This document shows positions 25,178 to 34,633 of a stretch of DNA of 64,000 bases, piece after piece. Both the position numbers and the translations under genes were made by a program. Source of the DNA: Bacteroidota bacterium (GTDB taxonomy: Bacteria > Bacteroidota > Bacteroidia > Chitinophagales > Chitinophagaceae); assembly GCA_023416995.1 (NCBI GenBank), contig JAEZGI010000027.1:219276-283275 (forward strand). The letters run 5' to 3'. Under the pieces are notes generated by a model. It saw only the letters and a program-made list of their open reading frames with translations, was not told where the DNA came from and did not search any database. The first letter of the stretch is position 1, and each line of letters begins with the position of its first letter.

Positions 25178-26410
25178 TTGAATATAGCCAGTTTCATCGC
25201 TAATCGTCTTGCATTTAATCATCAGAAATCATTTTCCCGGTTTGTGATCAGGCTCTCGATTGTTGCCACTATCATCAGTGTAATGGTGATGATCGTTACA
25301 TTGTCCTTCGCCAGCGGGTTTCAGCAAACCATCAGTCAAAAGATCTTTAGTTTCTGGGGACATGTAAGGGTGCATAATTATGAAGTTGCACGGGTTGCAA
25401 TAGCCGAAGAAACACCGGTACTCAAAAACGATTCTGTTAAAGCACTTGTTAAAACGCATCCGGGGATAAAAACGGTGCAGGTTTTTGCCACCAAAAATGC
25501 GGTGATCAAAACTTCAGAATCGATCGAAATGGTATTGTTTAAAGGCATCGATAAGGATTATGATTTCTCCAATCTTGAACGATTCAAAGTATCAGGAAGA
25601 TGGATCAATTTTGATGATAGCAGTTATAGCCATGAAATCAATTTATCAGAATATACCGCATCCCAACTTGGTCTTAAGCTGAATGACCAGATACTGATAT
25701 TCTTTTTGCAACCGGATGGAAAACCGCCGCGTACCAGGAAGCTTACTGTTGTGGGGTTATATAGAACGGGGATCGAAGAATATGATAAACTGATTGCAAT
25801 CGGCGACCTGGGCCTCATTCAGCGTTTAAACGATTGGGATAAAAACCAGATCGGTGGTTATGAGATCTTCCTTGATAATTTTGAGGATATGGACGCCGTA
25901 AGCGAGGCCATTACACCCGATCTGCCGATCGGCCTCAAAAGCAGCACCATTCGTGAATTGTATCCAAGTATATTCGACTGGCTATCGTTACAGAACTATA
26001 CCATCTTTATCGTTTTGGCTATCATGATCGCCATTGCTATCCTAAATCTTATTACCTGTTTGTTGATCCTGGTACTCGAAAGAACCAGGATGGTAGGTAT
26101 ATTGAAAGCCATTGGTGCAAAAAACTTCACGATACAGAAGATCTTTCTGTATCACGGCGCTATCATTACCCTTACCGGATTATTCTTTGGCAACCTGCTC
26201 GGGTTGTTGGTTTGCTGGTTGCAACTGAAATATGGTTTTATCAAATTACCCGAAGAAGCTTATTATATATCAGAAGCGGCGGTTAACATTGTCTGGTGGC
26301 AGGTGGGGCTTGTAAATATTGCAACCTTCATTATTTGTTTTCTGGTGCTGTTGATACCTACCATCATGGTTCGCAAAGTACAGCCCGTAAAAGCTATCCA
26401 GTTCAGGTAA
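25178..26410 (+). CDS. ABC transporter permease, FtsX/LolC-like
   Basis: About 410 residues. A TTG start at 25178 (reading NIASFIANRLAFN) fits the family N-terminus; the frame is open to a TTG at 25157, which overlaps a -7 box. One membrane segment lies near residue 25-50 (FVIRLSIVATIISVMVMIVTLSF), a ~200-residue periplasmic domain follows, then three membrane segments (about 265-300, 320-345, 375-400). This 1+3 layout is that of LolC/E and MacB-type permeases, which extract lipoproteins or export substrates using a separate ATPase. No ATPase gene is adjacent. Confidence 0.85.
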   Translation: MNIASFIANRLAFNHQKSFSRFVIRLSIVATIISVMVMIVTLSFASGFQQTISQKIFSFWGHVRVHNYEVARVAIAEETPVLKNDSVKALVKTHPGIKTVQVFATKNAVIKTSESIEMVLFKGIDKDYDFSNLERFKVSGRWINFDDSSYSHEINLSEYTASQLGLKLNDQILIFFLQPDGKPPRTRKLTVVGLYRTGIEEYDKLIAIGDLGLIQRLNDWDKNQIGGYEIFLDNFEDMDAVSEAITPDLPIGLKSSTIRELYPSIFDWLSLQNYTIFIVLAIMIAIAILNLITCLLILVLERTRMVGILKAIGAKNFTIQKIFLYHGAIITLTGLFFGNLLGLLVCWLQLKYGFIKLPEEAYYISEAAVNIVWWQVGLVNIATFIICFLVLLIPTIMVRKVQPVKAIQFR

Positions 26411-26415
26411 CACCG

Positions 26416-27162
26416 TCACACGGGCGATGCAAGATAAGAAAGCAATATACCTGTGGCAACAGACGCATTTAGTGATTCGGCTCTGCCCAGCCGCGGGATA
26501 GTGATTCGCTCCGTGGCCATTTCCATCACCTCCGGACTAATGCCTTTTGACTCGTTCCCGATTACAAGTATGGCCTGTCTGACTGGTTGAAGATCTTTGA
26601 CCGGCTTACCATCTAAAGCCGCCGCATACACTTTATGATCCGGATGCAGCTGAATATATTCAACCAGATTAGTATATGTTACCTCCACCCGCACAACGCT
26701 TGTCATAGAAGACTGTACCACTTTAGGACCAAAGTTATCAGCAGAGCCGGGGCTGCAGATCACGTGGTGAATACCAAACCAGTCCGCGCAACGGATTATC
26801 GTGCCGAGATTTCCCGGATCCTGGATATTGTCGAGCATCAAAATCAACCCGGCATTGTTTTTAAGATGAAACGATGGTTTCTTAAAAATGCCTGCTACTT
26901 CATTAGGAGTTGAGAGAAACGATATACGCTCCAGCTCAGATGCTTTGATAACGGTAAAAGCTGATTCGTTGAATGCACCTGTCAAAGCCGAATGCCTGTC
27001 CATCCAGCTTTCTGTTGCATAAATCTCTACAGGTTCGGCCTCACGCGCAGATAATAATTCATTAACGATCTTTGGCCCTTCTGCAACAAATACTCCCTCA
27101 TCATCCCTAAATTTTTTCTGGCTTAAACTTTGGATATATTTGACCTTCGATTTAACCAACAT
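26416..27162 (-). CDS. TrmH/SpoU-family RNA methyltransferase
   Basis: 248 residues; SAM-dependent 2'-O-methyltransferase of the knotted SPOUT fold. Motif 1 is in NIQDPGNLGTIIRCADWFGI, motif 2 in ILVIGNESKGISPEV, and motif 3 in IPRLGRAESLNASVATGILL. The N-terminal ~90 residues form an L30e-like RNA-binding domain. The target rRNA or tRNA position cannot be told. Tail to tail with the permease, and divergent from tamL with a 20-nt gap. Confidence 0.92.
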   Translation of the reverse strand: MLVKSKVKYIQSLSQKKFRDDEGVFVAEGPKIVNELLSAREAEPVEIYATESWMDRHSALTGAFNESAFTVIKASELERISFLSTPNEVAGIFKKPSFHLKNNAGLILMLDNIQDPGNLGTIIRCADWFGIHHVICSPGSADNFGPKVVQSSMTSVVRVEVTYTNLVEYIQLHPDHKVYAAALDGKPVKDLQPVRQAILVIGNESKGISPEVMEMATERITIPRLGRAESLNASVATGILLSYLASPV

Positions 27163-27182
27163 CGTAGTTTGTTTACAGCTTT

Positions 27183-29507
27183 ATGATATTTCCCAGGCAA
27201 GTTAGTTTATTTAGCATTTGCACACCTGCGTTGGGTATCCTGCTGCTTTTGTTTGTTACCTCCTGCACCATTCCCAAAAAATACCAGCGAGACAAGCCTT
27301 TTGTATTCAAAACCGAAATAAATGTAGATGGTGATGTAAAAGGAACTTCAAAGCAGCAATTAAAATCGGGACTTGAAAACCAACTGGCAGACAGTCTTAA
27401 GGTAAGAACCATCGTTGCACTAGGTTTTCCGGCTTTGATTTATAACAAACTTGACCGGCCACCTGTATTTGATTCGTTAAACATTTCGCGATCGATCACA
27501 TCGATGCATGCATTGCTGAATTCGCAGGGATATTTCGGGCCAACCATCACAGATACTTTTGCTATCGATACCGTTCGTGAGCAGCAAAGAGTTAAAGTGA
27601 CCTTCAATGTTCAAACGGGTAAACAACTTAAACTTGATTCAATTGGATATGATATCGCCGACCCGGTATTGCAACAACTCGCATTGGAGAATCGGGACAA
27701 GTCGCTGCTTAAAAAAGGCGATCCTTATTCAATACAGGTATTGTCGGCCGAGCTTGATCGCCTTTTGCTGATATACAGAAATAACGGGTACTATAAGATC
27801 GTTAAGGAAGATTTTATTGTTGAAAGGGATACCGTTCTCGCCGCGTTGATAGATCCTTCACTTGATCCGTTTGAACAGTTTGAACTACTGGAAGAGTTGC
27901 GCCGGAAACGCGAGAACCCTACAATTAATGTAGTGGTGAAACAGGCGCCATTCAGTGACAGCTCCCATCGTAATAAGTATTATATCGGAGATGTAACAGT
28001 TTATCCGGATTTGACGATCCAGGACGAAACCATGCCAGTAGAAAGAATTCGTGACAGTCTTGATCGCATCACATTTTTTTATCGGACCCGACGTTTTAAG
28101 TTGCCGTACCTGTCGCGCAATATCTCTTTACGGCCCGGTAATCTGTATAAAATTGATGATTATTTTTCGACGATTAATGCGTTTAATCAATCTGGTGCCT
28201 GGGGCCAGGTGGATGTAGCTTTTGCGGAACGTTTTGACTCTCTCCCTTTGCTTGATCCTACTGTGCGGCTTTATCCGGCCAAAAGACAAAGTCTCACTGC
28301 CGATTTTGAAACCAGCCGTAATGCCGGTGATTATCTTACAACTGGGCAGTTGTTTGGAATTGGTGTCAATTTTGGATTGCTGAACCGTAACGCTTTTCGG
28401 GAAGCTGTTCAGAGTGGTACGAACGTTCGGTTTGGAATTGAGCTCGGTAAAAATCTGATTCAAACGCTTCAGGCCAGCGTAAGTCAAAACATATATATAC
28501 CCAGGTTTATTCTGCCTTTCAAAATAAAAAATGAAGCAAAGTTAAATTCTCCAAGAACCGTCATCAATTTGGGAGCTGCTTATACCAACCGAAAGGATTT
28601 TTTTAATGTAAGATCTGCAAATGCTTCATGGGGGTATGAATGGACAAAACGCAAACATACCTGGAGGTATATTCCATTTAATATTGAATATACAGACATC
28701 ATTAAAACTGATAGCTTTCTAAAACTGGAACAGAACATCCCAGCCCTTCGGATTGCGTTCAATAATGGCTTGATCATCGGCCAGGTGTTGTCGTATACTT
28801 ATGCACACAGTACGGGTAACAGGCTTGGACTCTTAAAAGCCCAACTGGAAGAAAGCGGTGCTATATTCGGAAACATCAAAAGACTTGACGAAGGAGATCT
28901 TCGTCGATTTATAAAAGGTGACCTTGAATACAAATACCTGATCACACAACCCAAGTCGGCCTGGGCTTTCCGGATCTTCGGGGGTTATGGTTATACCTAT
29001 GGCCGAACGCGAACGGGCCTGGAACAGGCCATGCCATTTTTTAAAGCGTATTTTGGTGGCGGGCCTTATTCCATGCGCGCGTGGCAGGTAAGACAACTGG
29101 GACTTGGATCCAATATTTTTTATGATACTGCGCGAACCAACGGTTCTGCTTTAGATCGCTTTGGCGATATCAAACTCGAAAGCAATGTAGAATACAGATT
29201 TAATCTTGGTACCCTGTTTGGCGTTAAGTTACGAAGTGCATTTTTTGTCGACATCGGTAACATCTGGTCGCGCACAAATTTTAATGACCCAAGATTCGAA
29301 GGTTCACAATTCCGGTTGTCGAACCTCTATAAAGATCTGGCAGTAGGCGGTGGCACGAGCCTGAGAATGGACTTTGATTTCTTCCTGATACGGCTTGACT
29401 GGGCTTATAAATTAAAGGATCCGGTATACCACAACAACGCTGGCTGGTTCAATGATTTGCGGATCACAAACGGTCAGTTGCAATTTGGGATCGGTTATCC
29501 TTTTTAG
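27183..29507 (+). CDS. tamL: Translocation and assembly module lipoprotein TamL (BamA/TamA superfamily)
   Basis: 774 residues. Signal peptide II with lipobox LLFVTSC (Cys near residue 28), so a lipoprotein, unlike proteobacterial TamA. POTRA-like domains occupy about 35-330 (repeated beta-alpha modules such as VKVTFNVQTGKQLKLDSIGY). The C-terminal 16-strand barrel (about 370-774) ends FGIGYPF with the terminal aromatic. The 'GGPYSMRAWQVRQLG' segment near residue 625 corresponds to the conserved loop-6 VRG-type element. It would help insert proteins into the outer membrane. The partner TamB is not in the window. Confidence 0.87.
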   Translation: MIFPRQVSLFSICTPALGILLLLFVTSCTIPKKYQRDKPFVFKTEINVDGDVKGTSKQQLKSGLENQLADSLKVRTIVALGFPALIYNKLDRPPVFDSLNISRSITSMHALLNSQGYFGPTITDTFAIDTVREQQRVKVTFNVQTGKQLKLDSIGYDIADPVLQQLALENRDKSLLKKGDPYSIQVLSAELDRLLLIYRNNGYYKIVKEDFIVERDTVLAALIDPSLDPFEQFELLEELRRKRENPTINVVVKQAPFSDSSHRNKYYIGDVTVYPDLTIQDETMPVERIRDSLDRITFFYRTRRFKLPYLSRNISLRPGNLYKIDDYFSTINAFNQSGAWGQVDVAFAERFDSLPLLDPTVRLYPAKRQSLTADFETSRNAGDYLTTGQLFGIGVNFGLLNRNAFREAVQSGTNVRFGIELGKNLIQTLQASVSQNIYIPRFILPFKIKNEAKLNSPRTVINLGAAYTNRKDFFNVRSANASWGYEWTKRKHTWRYIPFNIEYTDIIKTDSFLKLEQNIPALRIAFNNGLIIGQVLSYTYAHSTGNRLGLLKAQLEESGAIFGNIKRLDEGDLRRFIKGDLEYKYLITQPKSAWAFRIFGGYGYTYGRTRTGLEQAMPFFKAYFGGGPYSMRAWQVRQLGLGSNIFYDTARTNGSALDRFGDIKLESNVEYRFNLGTLFGVKLRSAFFVDIGNIWSRTNFNDPRFEGSQFRLSNLYKDLAVGGGTSLRMDFDFFLIRLDWAYKLKDPVYHNNAGWFNDLRITNGQLQFGIGYPF

Positions 29508-29509
29508 CA

Positions 29510-30217
29510 CTATGCACCGGGTTGAGGCGGCATATCCGCTTGCTCTGCTTCAAGTCTTTGCTTTAGTTGCTCAATGGTCATGGCATCTTCCAGTTTAAAT
29601 TCGCCGATCCTGGTTCGCACCAGTCCACTCAGATATGCACCACAACCAAGCACTTTTCCATAGTCGTTCGCGATACTTCGTATATACGTTCCCGTGGTAC
29701 ACACAATTTTGAAATGTACAACCGGCAATTCCACTTTCACAATACTAAATTCCTTTATGGTTACTGCTCTTGGTTCAAGCTCCACCTCCTTACCCTGCCG
29801 CGCTAATTTATATACACGTTTGCCATCTTTTTTGATCGCCGAGTGCATGGGTGGCGTTTGCAGGATATCACCGGTAAATGGTGCAGTGGCTTCTTCCAGT
29901 TGTTCAGGCTTCAGGTGTTCGTATGGCAGAAAATTTTCCGGTTCGCTTTCAAGATCGTAAGTGGGTGTAGTTGCACCGAGTGTGAAAGAACCGATGTATT
30001 CTTTTTCCGCCGCCATGTACTCATTGATCTTCTTAGTAAACTTGCCGGTACAGAGTATCAATAGGCCGGATGCCAGCGGATCCAATGTACCAGCGTGGCC
30101 GATTTTCCTGATCTTTAACATCCCTCTCACCTTACGAACCACGTCAAATGATGTCCAGTCATATGGTTTATCAATCAATAACACCTGTCCCTGTTCGTAT
30201 TTATTAATTTGCTCCAA
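29510..30217 (-). CDS. truB: tRNA pseudouridine(55) synthase
   Basis: 235 residues; makes pseudouridine 55 in the T-loop of tRNAs. Catalytic D46 is in IGHAGTLDPLASGLL. KPYDWTSFDVVRKV and TPPMHSAIKKDGKRVYKLAR are family motifs, and CTTGTYIRSIANDYG follows. The start codon appears to be TTG at 30217; no ATG lies close enough. Upstream is a promoter-like element nearly identical to one upstream of the Sua5 gene in this window. Confidence 0.95.
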   Translation of the reverse strand: MEQINKYEQGQVLLIDKPYDWTSFDVVRKVRGMLKIRKIGHAGTLDPLASGLLILCTGKFTKKINEYMAAEKEYIGSFTLGATTPTYDLESEPENFLPYEHLKPEQLEEATAPFTGDILQTPPMHSAIKKDGKRVYKLARQGKEVELEPRAVTIKEFSIVKVELPVVHFKIVCTTGTYIRSIANDYGKVLGCGAYLSGLVRTRIGEFKLEDAMTIEQLKQRLEAEQADMPPQPGA

Positions 30218-30230
30218 AGCCTTTTTTTCG

Positions 30231-30238
30231 CGAAGATA
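30231..30238 (-). promoter_or_regulatory. -7-like box of truB
   Basis: TATCTTCG (one mismatch to TAnnTTTG) on the minus strand, followed by CG, seven A and GG before the TTG start. The same box and A-run occur upstream of the Sua5 gene. Confidence 0.5.
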
Positions 30239-30259
30239 AGGTCTTGCGACGATGCAGAC

Positions 30260-31609
30260 TCAGATAGCCTGGCGCGCTTTGAGCTCGAGGTATTTATTTA
30301 CAGTATTGATCGTAAGTTTTTCCGGTGGAGTCAGAATTGTAAATATGCCATGTTGCTGAAGTTCCTTCACCATTTGTCTTTTCTCAAATGCAAACTTTTC
30401 GGCAATGGTACGGATATAGAGACTTTCTACATCGGTAACATCTTTCTCAGTAAGTTGTTTTAGTTCGGTGTTTTCAAAAAACACTACCAGTACCAGGTGC
30501 TTTTTAGATATACTTCTTATATAAGGCAACTGGCGCTCAAGACCCGATAAAGATTCAAAATTTGTAAACAATATAACCAGGCTTCTTGAGCTGATGCGCG
30601 TCCGCATTTGGATCAGCAATTTTTCAAAATCTGTCTCGCCAAAATCCGTCGACTGGTTATACAGCGTTTCCATAATCGTTGCCATCTGCCCGGACTTCCG
30701 ATCAGCCGGTAAAAACTGGTTTATTTTATCTGAAAACGTTAATAGCCCTGCCTTATCCTGTTTGATAAGCGCAACACGTGACAAGATCAGGGTTGCATTG
30801 ATCGCATAGTCGAGCAACGACATACCCGCAAAAGGCATTTTCATTACGCGCCCCATATCAATTAAACAATACACCTGCTGACTTCGCTCATCGGTGTAAC
30901 TGTTTACCATAAGGTTGCCGCCCTTTCTTGCAGTGGCTTTCCAGTTAATGCTGCGGATATCATCGCCCGTTACATATTCTTTGATCTGTTCAAATTCAAG
31001 GCTGTGTCCAATCTTCCGGATCTTTCTGCTGCCTGATTCTGCAAGATTATTGGACCAGGCAAGTAATTCAAACTGTCTCAGATCCTTAAAAGCCGGCATA
31101 ACTTTAATAACATCCTTTTCACCTTTACTGAACCGTCTTACAATCAATCCCAACGGAGATTTTACAAATAGCCTGGTTTGCCCAAACTCGTATTCGCCCC
31201 TTTCAACCGGTCTTAGATCATAATTAACCACCGTTTCTGAATTTCCCTCCATCGAAGCGGTAACAAGGAAATTCCGGTTTTGAAACTGAACCGGCAACTC
31301 ATCAATAATTTTCAGTCTTGTTTTAAAAGGAAATTGATTGGAGAGAAGAAGTTGTATTTGGTTTGTATCGCCATTGCTGAATCGTTCAGGGAGTACCCTT
31401 GAACTTTCAACTTCGTGTGGTGTGAAAAAAAGAATGATATAATCAAGTACAACAACTGCCACAAACAACCAGAACAATATCTGTATAAAAACAAACAACA
31501 CCGGTACCAGGAATGCCAATGCAAACAGCCCTGCGATTGTCGCCAGCACCCGGTAAAACAGGGAACTAAAAAAAAGTGAAGCCAGGTATTTTTGTAGCAG
31601 TTTGTCCAT
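30260..31609 (-). CDS. DUF58 domain membrane protein
   Basis: 449 residues. Two membrane segments lie near residues 15-65 (FYRVLATIAGLFALAFLVPV and ILFWLFVAVVVLDYIILFF). DUF58 then covers about 190-300, with the typical DDIRSINWKATARKGGNLMV, followed by a vWA-like fold (QQVYCLIDMGRVM, DSLLDYAINATLILSRVAL-type helix). It is paired with the MoxR ATPase, 9 nt upstream, as is usual. These pairs are thought to remodel or insert envelope or metal-containing proteins, but the target is unknown. Confidence 0.9.
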   Translation of the reverse strand: MDKLLQKYLASLFFSSLFYRVLATIAGLFALAFLVPVLFVFIQILFWLFVAVVVLDYIILFFTPHEVESSRVLPERFSNGDTNQIQLLLSNQFPFKTRLKIIDELPVQFQNRNFLVTASMEGNSETVVNYDLRPVERGEYEFGQTRLFVKSPLGLIVRRFSKGEKDVIKVMPAFKDLRQFELLAWSNNLAESGSRKIRKIGHSLEFEQIKEYVTGDDIRSINWKATARKGGNLMVNSYTDERSQQVYCLIDMGRVMKMPFAGMSLLDYAINATLILSRVALIKQDKAGLLTFSDKINQFLPADRKSGQMATIMETLYNQSTDFGETDFEKLLIQMRTRISSRSLVILFTNFESLSGLERQLPYIRSISKKHLVLVVFFENTELKQLTEKDVTDVESLYIRTIAEKFAFEKRQMVKELQQHGIFTILTPPEKLTINTVNKYLELKARQAI

Positions 31610-31618
31610 GGTCTATCC

Positions 31619-32596
31619 TCATCTTGGCACGTCTATGCCCTGAATCAATTGTTTGATAACATCGTCTGTACTTGCGCCTTCCATTTCTTTTTCAGGTGAA
31701 AGCACTATGCGGTGGCGCAGCACATGAGGTACCGTAAAAATGATGTCTTCAGGAGTTACAAAATCCCGGCCCCGCATCGCGGCAATTGCTTTTGAACCGT
31801 TCAGCACACCAATTGAAGCTCTTGGTGATGCACCAAGATAAATGGACTTGTGCGAGCGCGTTGCGGCAACAATTGAGGTTATAAAGTTGATGAGTTTATC
31901 CTCAACATGAATTAACCTCACCTGGTCGCGCAATGCGGTGATCTGACTTGCGCTTAATATCGCGCCCACTTCGTTCAACTGGTTTTCAAGACCCGACCGG
32001 TGGTGATGCAACACGATCAGAAATTCCTGTTCAGCATTGGGATAGCTTACTTCAATCTTAAATAAAAACCGATCAAGCTGCGCTTCCGGAAGATGGTAAG
32101 TGCCTTCCTGCTCAATCGGGTTCTGGGTGGCCAGCACCATAAACGGTGCAGACAAAGGATAGGTTGTACCGTCAACGGTCACCTGTCTTTCTTCCATCAC
32201 TTCGAATAAAGCTGCCTGTGTTTTTGCAGGTGCCCGGTTAATTTCATCTATAAGAATCAGGTTGCTGAATATCGGCCCCTTTCTGAACTGGAAGCTTGTA
32301 TCTTTTGGATTGAATACAGTGGTTCCGATAACATCGCCCGGCATCATGTCGGGTGTAAACTGTATCCTTGAAAAATCTATTGAAACCGTTTTAGCAAGCA
32401 GCTTTGCTGTAAGCGTTTTGGCAACTCCCGGCACACCTTCAATCAACACATGACCATTAGCGAGAATGGCAGCCAGTAATAATTCGATCATATGTTCCTG
32501 TCCGACAATCACCTTTCCAATCTCTGATTTCAGTTGTTCAACCGCGCTTTGCAGCGATGCCAGGTCCGTGCGTTGTTCGAAAAAATTATCTTCCAT
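31619..32596 (-). CDS. MoxR-family AAA+ ATPase
   Basis: 325 residues from the ATG at 32596; an ATG at 32608 is an alternative and both overlap the upstream gene. Walker A GVPGVAKTLTAKLLAK, Walker B LILIDEINRAP with the following KTQAALFEVMEERQVT, sensor 1 VLATQNPIEQEGTYHLPEAQLDRFLFK, and GASPRASIGVL near the C-terminus. A chaperone-like ATPase working with the DUF58 protein downstream. Confidence 0.94.
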   Translation of the reverse strand: MEDNFFEQRTDLASLQSAVEQLKSEIGKVIVGQEHMIELLLAAILANGHVLIEGVPGVAKTLTAKLLAKTVSIDFSRIQFTPDMMPGDVIGTTVFNPKDTSFQFRKGPIFSNLILIDEINRAPAKTQAALFEVMEERQVTVDGTTYPLSAPFMVLATQNPIEQEGTYHLPEAQLDRFLFKIEVSYPNAEQEFLIVLHHHRSGLENQLNEVGAILSASQITALRDQVRLIHVEDKLINFITSIVAATRSHKSIYLGASPRASIGVLNGSKAIAAMRGRDFVTPEDIIFTVPHVLRHRIVLSPEKEMEGASTDDVIKQLIQGIDVPR

Positions 32597-33845
32597 ATTT
32601 AATAGCATTTATAAACTTATTCAGGGTATTGTGGTAACTCATTAACAACTCATCATCTACCAGTGGCCGCTTCTGTACGGTATTGATTGCCTTCACCAAC
32701 TCGCTCACCTCCTGCTCAGCAAAACCGGATTTATATGCAAACCTTTTTTCAAAACCCGCGTCAAGTTGAGAAGTAGAAATATTATAATGCGATCGTACCT
32801 GGTCAAGAAAATGAGTTGTCATTTTCAAGGCAAGGTTTTTATTATCTTTTCGCTGATAGTATAACCGGCCAATCGTTTTTACAAAATCGACAGAACTGTT
32901 TTTTAACTTCTGCCGAACGGGGATGGCTCTTTGACGTCGTTTGGATTCAAACAGGTACACAATCAGAAACAGGCCAATAAGTATCCACATCATCCAGGCA
33001 AGTGCCGGCTGGTTCATCATCCAGCTCAATGCCGAAAAATCATTATTCTCTTCGCTCCTGCCGTCACGATGATACCTGAAATACTCGTCCCAATACACTG
33101 TGGTAATATCCCGGGGTAAATAAGAAAGGGCAAGATCATAATATGATTTATTATCCTTGTGCAACAGGAAGAAGTTGGTAAATACGGTTGGTGCAAAATG
33201 CAGATACAGCGAACCCCCACCATCATAGGTAAATCGTACAAAATTCGGTTTACCATCACTGTTATATCCAAGGATCTCAGTTATGGTAGAATCATATTTA
33301 GCCAGATAGTTATCAAGCTGTACACCCGGGTATATATAAGAAATGGTGTCGTGTTGCTGTGGATGCACGAGTGCGACCTGCAGCGAGTCGTCAAGCCGGA
33401 GAAATGCCGGATCGGAGTTAATGCTAAGCCGCACGCTGTCAAGAAAACTCTCTGATATGTCAATAGCAGAAATAAAAACATGATTACCCTGGCTGATATA
33501 ATTCAGCATTGCCTGAAGTTCCCTTTTTCCTGGTATTACACGTGGAGTAACAACCATAAACAACGATTTTTCCGTTGAATCGAGAAAAGGCATGTCGGTG
33601 AAAAGTTGCGCTTCGTTATTGTAAATATCCGGGGATGTTTTGTTGACCAAAATCTCCGCTTCAGGAAAGATAGCAGTCAATTGCTCAAACGCATAATAAG
33701 TGCCGTATGGAATTTTATCATTTTTCCAGAAGGTAAGATTCCTGTTAAGTGATTTGTCTTTGCTGCATGCCGCAAGCAACATCACCCCGCAAAAAACCAG
33801 GAATGCCTGAAAAGATCGTTTATTATGTTGCGGAGAAATTATCAA
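32586..33845 (-). CDS. DUF4350 domain lipoprotein/membrane protein
   Basis: 419 residues. A lipobox-like VMLLAACSK follows an N-terminal hydrophobic stretch (Cys near residue 27). A periplasmic domain of DUF4350 type covers about 40-265 (DKIPYGTYYAFEQLTAIFP, DSLRLSINSDP style). One membrane segment lies near 290-310 (ALAWMMWILIGLFLIVYLF), and a cytoplasmic helical tail follows. It overlaps the DUF4129 gene by 4 nt and the MoxR gene by 11 nt, so these are translationally coupled. Confidence 0.85.
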   Translation of the reverse strand: MIISPQHNKRSFQAFLVFCGVMLLAACSKDKSLNRNLTFWKNDKIPYGTYYAFEQLTAIFPEAEILVNKTSPDIYNNEAQLFTDMPFLDSTEKSLFMVVTPRVIPGKRELQAMLNYISQGNHVFISAIDISESFLDSVRLSINSDPAFLRLDDSLQVALVHPQQHDTISYIYPGVQLDNYLAKYDSTITEILGYNSDGKPNFVRFTYDGGGSLYLHFAPTVFTNFFLLHKDNKSYYDLALSYLPRDITTVYWDEYFRYHRDGRSEENNDFSALSWMMNQPALAWMMWILIGLFLIVYLFESKRRQRAIPVRQKLKNSSVDFVKTIGRLYYQRKDNKNLALKMTTHFLDQVRSHYNISTSQLDAGFEKRFAYKSGFAEQEVSELVKAINTVQKRPLVDDELLMSYHNTLNKFINAIKYGR

Positions 33846-34633
33846 ACGTGCAGCGAATTATGAAAATGATTAAAATTATTGAGTACCCGTTTGAACTGAT
33901 CTTCCTTTAAGCGAAAATCTCCATAATATACATGTTCATACACTGAACTCAGAAATTCAAACGCCTCACCTTTTGCATACCGGTTTACCTGTGCCCGGTA
34001 CTCATAATTAGTTGCCTGCGGATGAACACTGATCCATCCTTTTTTATCGAGCAGTTGTAATGTTTTCAGGTATAAAAAACGGATCGCATTCCGTTGATCA
34101 TTATCACTGATAGCTTTTGCAATTCTGGCATCCAGGTTTTCATTCAGAAGCGGTTCGTGTTCTGCGTTGATCTGTTTTGAAGCTGCAGTTTTCGATGAAC
34201 GATTAAATATATACAGCCGGTTGATGACGATTACCCTTACCAGGATAAAAATGGCAAGTATGATCAGAAGGATGTAAACAAAAGCGCGCACAGCAGGTTT
34301 TGAAAAAAACCGGAAAATTGCATCTATGAAACCCGGGGGCGCATCTTCCTGCGGCATTGCCCTGGACCAGTATTCAGGATCATTTGCATACGCAAATTGC
34401 TTCAACTTCCGTAAGCTGTCGGTAGTTGCCTCGGGAACGATACGTATATTAACCGTATCAGCCAGGCGGAACCGGCTGAACTCATACGATCGTTCATCCT
34501 CTTCGGCTTCATGGATCACAGCAGGCGGCTCAACATCCATTATCAATACAGAATCGGGTTCAGATGTTACCTGGCCACACACCCGTAAGGTACAAAACAG
34601 GATAGCGATTATTAAGCCGTTAACCTTCCACAT
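33842..34633 (-). CDS. DUF4129 domain protein
   Basis: 263 residues with an N-terminal signal or anchor (MWKVNGLIIAILFCTLRVCGQ), a membrane segment near 120-140 (FVYILLIILAIFILVRVIVINRL) and the DUF4129 domain from about 165 (NDQRNAIRFLYLKTLQLLDKKGW, then YEHVYYGDFRLKEDQFKRV). DUF4129 proteins recur in MoxR/DUF58 clusters. Overlaps the SpoIIM-like gene by 14 nt. Confidence 0.85.
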   Translation of the reverse strand: MWKVNGLIIAILFCTLRVCGQVTSEPDSVLIMDVEPPAVIHEAEEDERSYEFSRFRLADTVNIRIVPEATTDSLRKLKQFAYANDPEYWSRAMPQEDAPPGFIDAIFRFFSKPAVRAFVYILLIILAIFILVRVIVINRLYIFNRSSKTAASKQINAEHEPLLNENLDARIAKAISDNDQRNAIRFLYLKTLQLLDKKGWISVHPQATNYEYRAQVNRYAKGEAFEFLSSVYEHVYYGDFRLKEDQFKRVLNNFNHFHNSLHV